This document shows, piece by piece, positions 24,006-35,940 of a DNA stretch of 64,000 nt. Each line of letters opens with the position of its first letter. Positions within the stretch are counted from its first letter, which is position 1. Source of the DNA: Omphiscola glabra. Taxonomy: Eukaryota > Mollusca > Gastropoda > Lymnaeidae. A program made the translations under genes and the position numbers. The stretch lies in assembly GCA_964017045.1 (NCBI GenBank), contig OZ024807.1, forward strand, positions 14,640,941 to 14,704,940. The letters run 5' to 3'. The notes under the pieces are model-generated. The model was not told the DNA's origin. It ran no database searches and worked only from the letters and a program-made list of their open reading frames with translations.

Positions 24006-25690
24006 TGAAAAACACCACTGGTCACTGAATAAGTCAAAGAAACTATAAACAGATATCTAGATTAATACTGTGTCTGATAAACAATGATTCGCGCCACACG
24101 CGCAAGGCATACCGTGTTTCTATAACGGCTCATTAACTCCAAACTAGATTCAAAACGTATAGATAGCAATACTAAAGGTTTCAAAGAAAACAATGTTAAG
24201 AAGTCCTCGTCGTGCCAGGTAAGTTTTCTATTTGAGCACATTCCCAAAAGCCTTTTTATTAAATTTTTCCTTAACAATTTCTCATACATTGAATACAAAA
24301 ATACGATGAAAATTTACCGAATGACCTATCAGAGCTAGATTATATCAGGCATAATTACTTAGAGCAACGACCACTTTTCGCATGACGTCATGAATAAATT
24401 ATCAGGATGAAGTGCAGAATATTGTTTTTTCGCCAGGCGTCAACGATCTCTAAACTGCTTCCGGTGGAACAAATCAGTCTTATCTCTTGGCTACCGGGTC
24501 AAATTGGGTCAAATGGGAAATATCTGGTGTTTGACAGGGGGGGTCTCAAGCTCCAAGTACCTAAAGGGCTACACGAGGACAATCTGATGGTCCTCATTAA
24601 CCCTCGCCTCTTCTTACAATATATGACATAAATAACTGACCTGGCATCAGCGTGTCGAATACGAGTTTCAGATTCCATCTCGAATACGTTGTGAAATATT
24701 AAGTTAACTCCCATGTTGTATAACTAAAGATGTTCAGGAGAAAGGGTTTTCTGTTGCGCCTGTAACTTCTTCCGTTTAATAGTCGCAATGAGCACGTTTA
24801 AAATTACATGTCGTCCTTTGGGCCGCAGTCGGGCACCGTGAGTGCAATATACCTCAGAGGGGGTCAACAATGAGGGGGTCAGCAATGTGGGGGTACAGCA
24901 ATGAGGGGTCGACAAAAAAAAAAAACCCACACACATGTGAACATGAAACAATTTGTAACAGTGCCAAAAAAATCACATTCAAACTCGGGCCCCGTCTAGG
25001 TCACCCACCTTTCCACGTGAAGGTAGACTGTGCCTTCAAACATGACATGTGAAGCTATGGTGATTTTTGCCACATAAGCCTTACCATGGAACAGTGGACT
25101 TTCGGAAATCATGCAGCGGATCCACACAAAAAAAACAAACAATAACAACCCAGATATTGTAAGCTTAAAAGCCTCTCAATTTCAATAATAGCCAGTGTAT
25201 TAATTTTCGCGTGTTAGAAACGACCAAGAACAATGCAGTTAAACTTAAACACAGTGAGGTACTTACTTAACTGTCCAACATCATTTATTAACAGAGCTTA
25301 GACGTGCACAAACGCTTGCGGGTTTTCGTCGACAGGTAGAAGGCAATTTATTGAACACCGAATACAATTTCCCCGAAAAAGGTCGACCTCTAGTATTGGT
25401 ATTTTCTTGAAAACTTGCTCACAGCGGCGGGGCCCCGGCCTTTTATATATGACCCAGGTTGGGTTAAATTTAAACACGGTCGAAAGGTTATTTCAATTTA
25501 GAAGCGTGATCAGACGCGCCCCCCCCCCAACCCCCCGAAAAAGCGATTTGTATTCACCGTATCGTGTATTGGTGTCGACAACCAATCAGAGTCAAGAGTT
25601 TAAAGCAAGGGGGCGGGCTGGGGGTTTTCTTTAATGAGCGACGAAACTTGGCGGGGGCAACCTCAACGTGTGGGCATTGAGAAGGGTTTC
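24006..25690. other. Intergenic sequence, no gene seen
   Basis: No array longer than a few units and no recognisable protein are present. Confidence 0.4.
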
Positions 25691-25697
25691 TCTACCG

Positions 25698-25922
25698 CAG
25701 TGGTTCTCAACCTGTGGGTCACGACCCCTTTGGGGGTCGAACGACCTTTTCCCAGGGGTCGCCTAGGACCATCGGAATACACAAGATATACGTCAGGAAG
25801 GGTGTTCCAAATGGTTGGGCCAGTTATGAAGTAGCAACGAATATAACTTTGTGGCCGAGGGTCGCCACAACATGAGGAACTGTATTAAAGGGTCGCGGCA
25901 TTAGGAAGGTTGAGAACCACTG
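25698..25922 (-). mobile_element. SPIN-like hAT non-autonomous element (225 bp)
   Basis: The ends CAGTGGTTCTCAACCT and GGTTGAGAACCACTG are inverted repeats. The flanks CTCTACCG and CTGTACCG match at 7 of 8 positions. It shares GGGTCACGACCCCTTTGGGG and GGTCGCGGCATTAGGAAGG with the other copies, in reverse orientation. Confidence 0.87.
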
Positions 25923-25930
25923 CTGTACCG

Positions 25931-27059
25931 AGATCATGTGATCCCGACGTCCCGGGACACAGCATAATTTTTTTATTAAACAAAAGACTTTCCGACACTT
26001 TGAAATACAATTTTCAATTTTTTTAAATTTTATTTTTAACAATTTCAGCAAGTCGCAGATTGTCGCCATAAGTCGGCATCTGTAAAATCTCGTAAACCGC
26101 ATAGAATTTCTAAACTCGGTAGCTCTGGTACACGGGTTCTCAAGCGTTTTCAAGTCACTACCTACCACATCCATAAAGAAGCAAAGTTACCCGTGCCACG
26201 ATACATTGGACAAAAAGGCTTTAAATGGGGTCAATTCTTGGAAAGAAAAATGTGATAGGTGAATTATTTAATGGCGTGATTTCAATTGTAAATCAAACTT
26301 TAACACTAAGTAAAGTTTTACAAATGTTAAACAAATATTTAAAAAAAAAAATAATGTTAAAATCACTACTTCTCTTAGATTAGTCTATACCGTTTTAGGC
26401 GACAAATCCTACATAAATCCATTCGCAACCCCATTGGAGATCACCCCCCCCCCTTCCCCACTATGGGCTGAAAACCTGTGCTCTAGTAACTATATTAGTA
26501 AGACTATACTAAAACTTCAAGTGTCAAACCCATTTTATCATATACTTTATTTTAATGTTATGTTTTTCTTGCAAAAACTAACACAGTAAGGTAAGACACA
26601 TACAAATAAAGTTTCCTTTATCATCATTCCGAAGTATTGTTTTTGTATTCGAAAAGAATCTCTTGTTGTTTGCTTGTAAACATTTAGTGGCGGCTTCGAA
26701 TCTAGAATTAGCCACACGTAAAGGACGCAACACTGATAAAGTTTAATGTAACAAGCATATTATTAGCTACCGGTAGTTGTGCATTGCTAGGGAGGGATAA
26801 GCCATGGGAAATAAAAGCGACTAGTAGCAACCTCTCAACTAACCATAACATTGTTTTTTATTTTTGTATTCATTCATAGGAAATAATAGTTAAACAAATG
26901 GAGGGGAAAAAAATCTACTCATTTTATGTTTAAATCCGTTGATAATTTATTTATTTTTAATTATTTTAATATTATCCCGGGAAATGAGAAACCCCCTAGC
27001 CATGAGACAGACGACACCATTGGGAATCCCCATGTCTGTTAGCTGACACTAGGTGAATC
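25931..27059. other. AT-rich intergenic sequence, no gene seen
   Basis: No exon, RNA gene or tandem array was recognised. Confidence 0.4.
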
Positions 27060-27067
27060 CCTTACAG

Positions 27068-27255
27068 CAGCGTTTCCCAAACGTGCACATTTGGCGGACC
27101 GGTGGACATGATTCGAAAGTGACCCCAGGGACCGGTGCCAGATTTATTAATTTCATTTTACACTTATTTGACCAAAAATATTCATATTGTGCGGACCGGC
27201 AACGTAAGGCCCGCGAACAGGTGCCGGTACACGGACGACCATTTTGGGAACGTTG
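27068..27255. mobile_element. Short hAT-type element (188 bp), family B
   Basis: The ends CAGCGTTTCCCAAA and TTTGGGAACGTTG are near-perfect inverted repeats. The flanks CCTTACAG and CCCTACTG agree at 6 of 8 positions. A related right end is present near 50360-50436 (ACCGGTCCGC, then TTGAGAAGCACTG). Confidence 0.75.
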
Positions 27256-27263
27256 CCCTACTG

Positions 27264-29036
27264 TACTAATTATACGTGGAAACAATTAGGTTTAGAGATA
27301 AGAAGTCCGGGTGTCCGTGTCAAATTTCAGTGTAATATTAGCCAGCTGTTATTTCATTTATAATGGAGGCATTCTGAACAAGTTAATTTATAGCTGCGAA
27401 AACCGTTTTCTTTTTTAATAAATATTTATATTTTAACTAAAAGGAGTATTTTGAAGACTTTTCAACAGCAGATGCCTCACTACATTGCTTATGCATATAA
27501 CCAATGAAATTATCTGACTGTATAGCAGACCGGGCATTTCCTGTATAAATATAGGTGCCCCCCCACTACTGCAAGCTGTGATCTTGTACTCCAAGAAAAC
27601 TTGCATCGCACACGGTGCTTCAACGGTGCAACATCGGACACCTGCCCCAGTAACCAGACACCAGCAGGGGGTGAATTCGTGTACTAGCCACATTCGTTAT
27701 ATTATATATTTTTTAAAATTATAATTGTTGTTCCCACATATGCCTCCAAGGAAAGTAGCCATTAGACACCATCTGAGATTTCAGCAGCGCATTCAGTACC
27801 AGGAAAACGCGCAAGAAGATTTTTTTTTTTTTACCGAACGTGCCAACTGGAGATGTGTCTCACCCTCCATTAGCTAGCAGAGTTCTTCGCTGGCTCGACC
27901 ACGTCAATAGAATATGCCAATCGGACTGTCAAAGAACCTGCTGTAGAGGTAGCTAAGATATACAGGCGGACTACCGACTGGGAAAACGTGTCAGCATTGA
28001 ATTGAAAGGACGAGTGCCAAAAAAAAGAAGACACGAGGTGGGGCCACCACCAGCCTGCTGTGAGACAAGACAAGTTGAGCAGACCGAAGATGTGCGCAAC
28101 GCCAACCCTTACTGAACAAAAGAGCATGCTGGGATATTAAAAGTAAAAAAAAACAACAGCCTTCGGGGTTCACTTCCGATACATTCGGCAGATTCCGTCC
28201 TTTCAGGATTGAACTCTCGTGCCACTCACGGAGAAGCAATATGGGAAGCTGAACAACACTGGCCCTCGGAGACGGGACGTAATCGACGATACAGAGCCGA
28301 TTTCAAATAGCTTGTGCCGTGCACTTAGAAATGTTGGTCCTTTCAACTAGACGTACAATTAAATTATACTGGTCCTGTAATCATTGCAAATTTTAATTTC
28401 TTTGCATTGATTAAATATCTTTATTAAAAAAACGGACACCGGTACCTTACACAAACATGTGGGATTTTGAAACTGTACTATCAACAACGTTACAGTTTCA
28501 TATCCATGTCATAATGGTTGTCGCCATCCATTGTGAATCATTAATTGTATATTTGAAAGTAACCTAATCGCTGCAAGTAGCAAAAAACCAAGCGGGTCAT
28601 GCCAAGATCGACTGCCGGTACATATCCGGCCTGTGGATATTACATTTAAAATTTAATACATTCAGGACGGGAACAAACTTTATTTGAATTCGGTAGACTT
28701 AAATTATTTTTTTTTAATCCATTAATATTTATTTAGAGCAGGATTCCTGAAATTTGCTCCCCAAAAGTCTCGTACCCCCTACAATAGTAAAAATTCCTTT
28801 TAACATTGGAGAAACAAAAATTCCAGGAGATCTGTAGAACATTTAAGTAGGATAGTTTTAAAAGAAATTTGAAAAATATATAAACATTTACTTTATAAAA
28901 TTAAAATACAATTAAATGACCCCTCTATTCTGACAATTACTTGGCAATCAACCACTGAAATGCCATCTCGTATTTCCTTGGGGTGCGAGCCCCCATGTCG
29001 CGAAGATCTCCTTTCGAGCATTTTTCTAGCCCATTG
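27264..29036. other. Unidentified, possibly decayed transposon sequence
   Basis: A broken coding-like stretch follows ATGCCTCCAAGGAAAGTAGC near 27,740 (first residues MPPRKVAIRHHLRFQQ), and further GC-richer DNA runs to about 28,330. I do not recognise the family, and the frames are broken. Confidence 0.25.
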
Positions 29037-29044
29037 AAGTATCG

Positions 29045-29408
29045 CAGGGGTGGGCAAACTACGACCCGCAGGCAGCCAACGGCCCGTTAACTGATTTTAT
29101 GCGGACCTCGAAGGCATTTAGAAATTTCAAATAATTACTTCGTTTTTAAGCTATTTTGTTGACTTTTACAGAACTTCATGTACCGTTGTGAATGTTTTAA
29201 CATTTTTGAACAAATTTCTTTCAAATTTTCTTTCTTTTATTAAACAGACCTTGACTTTTGTCATGTAATGCTAAAATGCGAATTTACCTATTTTAATATA
29301 GAGAAATGTTTATCGACATGTAAAACTTGGACATAAATACATGCGGCCCACAAAATAGCTTTACAGTTGTCAATGTGTTTCTTCGCAAAAAAAGTTTGCC
29401 CACCCCTG
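29045..29408. mobile_element. hAT-type element (364 bp), family C
   Basis: The ends CAGGGGTGGGCAAACT and AGTTTGCCCACCCCTG are perfect 16-bp inverted repeats. The flanks AAGTATCG and ATGTATCG match at 7 of 8 positions. The interior has CCCGCAGGCAGCC and ATGCGGCCCACAAA, as in widespread hAT/Charlie-like elements. Confidence 0.88.
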
Positions 29409-29871
29409 ATGTATCGTATATTGCCTCTGGTGTCTTATTACCGCCAACTTTTATCATTGCAAACGAACACATCTAGGGTTTCAGGAAGTATCAAATCGAT
29501 TGATATGTTAGTCTGACAATCAACGCATTGAACAGGACACACCAATGCCACGTGAATTACTTGACACGGACGTAAAACCAAAGAAATGTATGTTGTAGTC
29601 CACGGGACCAAAGCCGTGTTTTCTTTAGTTCGGACAGCGCGGCCATCTTTTGTTTTAAAATAACCTTCCGGCTCTCTGACCGAAAGTTTGCGCATGTCTA
29701 GTGAAGGCAGGTGATTGTGTGTGTGTGTGACATGGGAGGTGAGACTAGTTGGTATCACCATTAAAACAACATAATCTGACCGTTTAAAGAAAAGTAGGGC
29801 CGTTTCATTGTTTTGTCCCGGAAATAGGTTTTTAAAAAAGTATTTTAAAAAAGACATAAGAAAAAGGAATA

Positions 29872-30071
29872 CCAACAGCAGAAATCTATCACAATACCAA
29901 CAGCAGAAATCTATCACAATACCAACAGCAGAAATCTATCACAATACCAACAGCAGAAATCTATCACAATACCAACACCAGAAATCTATCACAGCACCAA
30001 CAGCAGAAATCTATCACAATACCAACACCAGAAATCTATCACAATACCAACACCAGAAATCTATCACAATA
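29872..30071. repeat. 25-nt minisatellite, 8 copies
   Basis: The unit contains AATACCAACAGCAGAAATCT and differs between copies mainly by CAGCAG versus CACCAG. Confidence 0.93.
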
Positions 30072-30334
30072 TACTAACCAGTCTTGTGTTGTTTTCAGGG
30101 TAATTCATCATTAGAAATAGAACACAATTTTAAGATATAAAAAAAACAACATATATGCCAGGAGGAATTATTGACATTACGCTCAACCATTGAAGCTTTT
30201 TCTTTTCTTATGAAGCCGGGGAATGGAGTACTATAATAAGAACACCTGGGTTTAGAATAAGGATATTAAATGATAACCATTATTCCGGTTATCTGTTTTT
30301 AAATATGTAACCAGTGGTTTTTTAAATTTTTTTT

Positions 30335-30735
30335 TTAAAGATCTTCTTCTCTTCTTCTATGTTTTGAGGGCCCACGCTCAATGAATTGATCATTATGGCT
30401 CCTATGTTTCAGAGGGGTGCCTCTTCGCTGTCTAGGGGGGAGATTGACGAGTTTCTGTTTGATACTGGAGCAGTGGACCAGTCCATTTTTTATCTTGTAC
30501 AACATGGAGAGCCTAGATAGTCGTCGTCGTTCTTCCAAAGGTGACCACCCTAATGTTTCCAGCATGCTGCCAACACCGACTCCAACCTGTCGATGCTATT
30601 CTGGGTAAATGGGTCCCAGACTGAGGATGCGTACTCTAAAAGCGGCCGGACAAAGGCTTTATAGGCTTTTTCTTTCACGCTTGAGTTGCCGATCTTCAGA
30701 TTTCGCCTTAGGAACCCCAGGGTCTTGTTTGCCCG
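30335..30735 (-). pseudogene. Non-LTR retrotransposon reverse transcriptase, C-terminal fragment
   Basis: Two overlapping minus-strand frames give the C-terminal end of a LINE reverse transcriptase. The first (to about 30550) has RANKTLGFLRRNLKI and KAYKAFVRPLLEYAS. The second has LGWSPLEERRRLSRL and MLYKIKNGLV. The change of frame near 30,555 and loss of the 5' part show that it is dead. Confidence 0.85.
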
Positions 30736-31431
30736 GCTGCACACGTTGTTAAAGATATGTACACATACACATAAATATATATATATATATTTAAAATACA
30801 TAATTTAAAAATAGTTATGTAATAAAAAGAATTAAATAGGTATAAACATAAAGTATAGTATAACTTATATAGCATGCGGCTCGCTTCACGTGTCTAACCA
30901 TAACGGACGTTTCCAAAAAATAGGTTACTACCGCTCGGAATGCAACAATTGGTCGCTTTTTGTTTCCATGTGGGTACTCTGCATCGGTGCATAATGGTTT
31001 AATGTATGATCTTCACGTCATAGTCATATCCCACTACTTGATATCACGTTATTATACCTCTGGCTCCGATACGGTTGAGACGGTAGGCGTAGAGCACCCC
31101 TCACTCATTAGAGTGTAACCCGGGGAGCGGACGCCATTGATCAGAGCAATCATTGTGTATTCAACAATCAATGATTGTTCAAGAAGAATAAAGTATATCT
31201 ATATATATAAAGACAAGGCGAAGCTGCAGACAGTCCTCAAAATGTCTTGGTACGTCAAAGGGGCGGGGGTGGATGATAAGTTTTAATATCTACACACTAC
31301 ACACCTTCGGTGAAACACACAATGGCGCAGCTTTACATTTATCGCCCACCACCCACCCCCAACCGACAAATGTGCAAGTTTCACGTTTCCAATTTTCTTA
31401 AGTCGTTACCAGAAAAACACCAGAAACACTG

Positions 31432-31790
31432 CGTCTTAGAAGTGAAGACATTTGAATGAAGACCTTAGTCTCCGTCTTTGAAGTGAATACATTTCAATGA
31501 AGACCTTAGTCTCCGTCTTTGAAGTGAAGACATGTTGAATAAAGACATAGTCTCCGTCTTTGAAGTGAAGACATGTTGAATGAAGACCTTAGTCTCCGTC
31601 TTTGAAGTGAAGACATGTTGAATGAAGATTCTCAGACTCCGTCTTAGTAGTGAAGACATGTTGAATGAAGACCGTACTCCGTCTTTGAAGTTAAGACATG
31701 TTGAAGACCGTAGACTCCGTCTTTGAAATAGAGACATGTTGAATGAAGACATCAGACTCCGTCTTCGAAATGGAGACAGTTCCTCTTAGA
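31432..31790. repeat. Approximately 42-nt minisatellite, about 8 copies
   Basis: Units contain GTCTCCGTCTTTGAAGTGAA and GACATGTTGAATGAAGAC, with indels between copies. Confidence 0.87.
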
Positions 31791-32334
31791 GATAAAGTGA
31801 AGCATGTCTTTGATAGGTTTTCAGTTCTCTTTCAGACGAAATCATTTCGAATGAGATTGTTCGTGTCTAATTAATCTACTTTAAAGCTTAATCGCAGTCC
31901 AACACTTTTATAACAAGTTGATCGAATTTGAATTGCATAACTTTCTAAAACCTTTTTTTTATCTTTCATTGTTGAAAACATGCGTATTGGAGAATTGCAT
32001 TTATTTTTAGGTATGTGCACCAAATTGTATTTTTAAACATTCACGAAAGTATTCTTCTCTTTTAAGCGAGGGAGCAAAACAATACGTTTCTCAAAAATGC
32101 ATTTTTTCATTAAAAAGACAGGAAACATGATATTTTAAAAAAACTTAACTAAGTGGCGCAAAGGTGATGTTGTCTGATAGGTGATGTCAAAGGTATTGTT
32201 GTCTGTTAGATGATGTCAAAGGTGATGTTGTCTGGCTCTAGCTCAAGCAGTAACTCGTTCAAATTCGCCAGAGATGCCCTTCAGCTGTGGGTTATGTACA
32301 TATCAGCAAAGTTCATCATCATCATCATGTCCTT

Positions 32335-33180
32335 TAGTCCTTGGATCGTTGGGGCGCCACAGATGACATGATTTCTTTAGCGAGCCCTTGTTTCCTTGCG
32401 CTTTTTTAGAGTCACCAGGAGGTCATCGTACTGTCCAATTGCCTGACGAATCATTTCTTTCACTTGTTCATTGGAGATATGGTCTCTATAGCAGATGCCA
32501 AGAATGCTTCTGAAACATCTAATCTCCATCGCCTTTATTTTCCTTTCAAGTTCTGCTGTTAATGTCCAGGACTCACAGGCATACAAGAAAATGGAGAGGA
32601 CTAATGAGCGCACCATCCTGATTTTCGTGTGTGTGTGTGGGGGGGGGGGGGGGGGCTATATTTTTGTCGTTCCATATTTTCTTTAGTGCTGTTGTGGTCT
32701 GGGCAATCCTGGCCATCAATTCGGGCTTGGAGCCTTCTTCCGAGAATATTGTTCCTAGGTACTTAAAGCTGCCGTCTCTAATCTTTCCTCCCCAACCTAA
32801 ATTACAGTGGCGATGCCGGTGGTGTTATTCGTTATCAAATTGTCTTTTCTGCACTGATTTGCATGCCAAAGGACGATGAAGTCTTATCGAGACGCTGTAC
32901 TAGGTTGGTGAGCTCTTCTTCGCTTCCGGCCAGTCCATCTATATCATCCGCAAAGCGTAGGTTGGTGATTGTTCTTCCACCAATGCTGACTGTCCCTACA
33001 TGCGCTCCCAGAGCATCTGACATTCTCTCTAAGAAGATGTTGAACAGGGTGGGGGAGAGCAAACAGCCTTATCGTACTCCAACCGTGGTCTTGAACCATT
33101 ATCCGATGTTATTGTTGAAGAAGACAGCACAGGTGGCCTTATCATAGAGGCTGCAAAGTTGGGCACAGCCATACCTAGAA
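32335..33180 (-). pseudogene. LINE reverse transcriptase fragment with internal deletion
   Basis: On the minus strand, 33062-32835 encodes RT motifs (LSPTLFNIFLERMSD, LRFADDIDGL with the FADD catalytic box). After a gap, 32616-32377 encodes the thumb/C-terminal part (SIFLYACESWTL, IRCFRSILGICYRDHISN). The 3' end near 32,335 carries SSVAPQRSKD and a (CAT)n tail. The frames are broken, so it is inactive. The same 3' end occurs at 40358-40475. Confidence 0.88.
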
Positions 33181-35860
33181 AGAGCCTGTTTTTTTGTTTT
33201 TTTTAAAATACGGCCTCCAAAACCAACGAAGTCGTAAAACAGCCACAAACTTGGCATCAGACTGAAGACTGACTATTGACGCCATATTATCAATGAGGTT
33301 AAAGCACCCGGAATCAACCAGGACCATAAAAGAAGAAAATAGCAAAGATGAACAAGAAATATTTTTGAGAATCGAAAAGTGAAACGACCCATGGATCGGT
33401 TTTATCCCCTAAGTATATCTACATAAATATATCGACATGAGAACTCTTCTATTTCGATCAGAATGACTGCTAATCCACGTTCTACTTTTACAACGCGAAG
33501 ACATATTCACAGGAGACACCAAAACAGAAGTGATAAGGACACAAAGCAAATCGACAGGGAACCTCCCAAAATTTCTAAATTTAGAATCTTACCGCGTCAC
33601 CGCTTGTTAAATGATATTTGTTTTAAAAAATACGCGTGCTTACATCAATCATTTTGTTAACAAAGCCCATAAAAGGCCAAGACCCCCTCCACCCCCCCAC
33701 ACACACACTTCCACCTATAGAGCTAACCATCCATAGATTAGAAGTCTTCCACCGATTCAGATCTTATGTATTTAAGAGTACAGCTCCGAAGTTCAACAGC
33801 CGAGTCACTGACGCATTTGACCCACGTGTTAGACACACACGCACAACGTTACTGTTATTTTTTTTTTTCAAAAGCGCCCCCCTCCCCCACACATACGTCA
33901 ACACATTATGAAAATATTGCCCCTGTTTCAGAGGGCTCTCGCTCTTTCTCTCTCTCTCCCGCTCTCTCTCTCTCTCTTAAGATTTCATCTTTTGAAATCT
34001 ACGGACGTTTAACTTACTCATCGTGACAACGTTCCATATCAGTTCTGTGGAGCAACAACAAGGTCAAGGCAAGCTAAAATTAAAATTGAAGGGGAAAAAA
34101 AACGCCTCAAGTAAACATGCTGGCGGCCAAACCAAACCACGACGACTAATTTACTTCCTGTTCGAACACTGGGCGCGAAGGGAGGTCAGGGACTGAGTCT
34201 TAATATTTAATAATAGAGGCCGATACCGTACTCAGTGGCGACCCCAAGGTGGTGCGATGAGTTTTCTACTTCTTTTTTTTTTTGCGTGTGGGGGGAGGGG
34301 CACTTTGTAGGATTATATTATATTAAATAAATTATGTGTGTGGGGTTGTGTGTTAGGGAGGGAGCGTACAGCTGAGAATTATAAGAGTAAGGGAGGAGGA
34401 ACTGCAATCAGGTTAGGTAGAAGAAAATATGTAAAACAAAGTACGGGGAACCCCGAAAAGGGGACGCATCAAAACAACGAACTTCTCGACAAGATGCCTT
34501 CTTTAGGCGAACAAGCAAAGAGTAAACAAACTTATAAAAATAAAAACTGAGCTGAAATATTGTATTCGAGAGTACAGCCAGAGAAATGAAGTAGACCATT
34601 ATAGTATTGTAAGAGTGCTAATACAGGCAAAGGGGGGAAGGAAGAGAAATAATAAGCCCACTGCAATTGGTTGTACAAAAACAAAAAAAGGGGGGGGGGA
34701 TTTAACAAGTGAAGGTGTTACATGGCATTCGTGCCCTGTAGTGTTAAGGTCCCATAAATATATATTAGTTTGTTCTCTAAGTTCACCGTTCCAGGCGTGT
34801 TGGTACAGGACGCAATAGCGGTAGTGGCTGCATTTAGTCGAGGTACGCCACAGTTGAGTGAAACCATCATTTTTAGCTTCTATTTGAGCTATTTTAAAGA
34901 TATTGAAGATATTAATAGTAGGTAGCGCATCTAGACTGGACATATAATATATCACCATAGCTGATTTCACAATGTGTCCTAAGGGTAAACGTTAGCGATT
35001 CTTTAATGAAAGTCTCAAGTCAACACTTATTTCATTGGCTTTATCAGCGTGATTGTTATTTCTTTGTCAATGTTTCCTCCTTTAATTTAGATACAGTGTA
35101 ATTATTTGGCCCGGCCTCTCAATGGGGTACAAGGCATGCATATATTAAGAACCTCTTAAGCATTTCTTTAAAGACATGGATCTGCTTTAAAATTTAGGGG
35201 CTCAAGTAGCAGATGGACTGATCCATGAACCAATCTGAAAGAGCGAGATATTACAAGATATTAAAAAAATAGCTACTGTAAAAATTGCTTTAATGTGCTC
35301 ATTGGATTGAGATAAGAGTCATTAATGATTCTCACAAAATTACAATGTAACATTTTCAATGGATTTCTCCATTCCAACACAACCAGCAATGATTTATTTA
35401 TGATGAACTACAACACAAAATACAGTAATCTCTCAGTGTCTATATGTGTAGCCACAATTATTATAAAAAAACATAGCACTAAATGATGGGCTTTTGAACA
35501 AAGGGAAGTGGGGGGGGGGGGGGGGGAAGGGGTGTTCAGCTAAAATAATATTTCCTTTTTAAATAAATTTAAATAAAACACGCCTATAACGATGTTAACC
35601 AGTTACAATTATTACAAATACAAAAATTGTAATTTCTGTGTGCGAGCGTATGACACATATGGGCACTTATGATAAAAAGGTAAATTATTCCAATACAAAA
35701 CCTTTCTGTAAGAGGATGAACTAGGACGTGTGTGTGTTTGAGGGTGATGGGGGAAGCTAATAGCTGTATGCTTTGAGTGGACACATAGACATTTTAGTTA
35801 TCTAAAATAAAGAGTTGAGAATTTTTAACTATAAATGAATATACATTTTTCTCATTTATT
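33181..35860. other. Intergenic sequence, no gene seen
   Basis: It contains a CT tract at about 33935-33975 and a G17 tract at 35510-35526. Several open frames have no recognisable features. Confidence 0.4.
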
Positions 35861-35862
35861 TA

Positions 35863-35940
35863 ATATTGCCCTTATCTCATTTTTGTGGGCAGGTGCTAAA
35901 GAATCATCCTCCAAAGATGTGGATTGAATCTGAAAAAATA
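35863..35940 (-). CDS. Possible terminal exon of a small unidentified gene
   Basis: A good acceptor (CATGTATTTTTTCAG) is followed by 25 codons ending in TGA. The peptide ends APAHKNEIRAILNK, which has a natural amino-acid mix. An ATTAAATAAA sequence overlaps the stop. A strong minus-strand donor (CAG|GTAAGTG) lies at about 37,690 in a GC-richer patch with AAGATGGCTGC upstream, which could be a first exon. I found no exons linking them and do not recognise a family. Confidence 0.25.

Noticed and set aside
29438..29917. 159-codon minus-strand open frame with a hydrophobic start
   Set aside because: Its N-terminal part overlaps a 25-nt minisatellite and flanking AT-rich DNA. No family features were seen.
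32635..32700. Second reading of LINE sequence on the plus strand as a gene
   Set aside because: Plus-strand frames here are complements of the minus-strand reverse transcriptase fragment.
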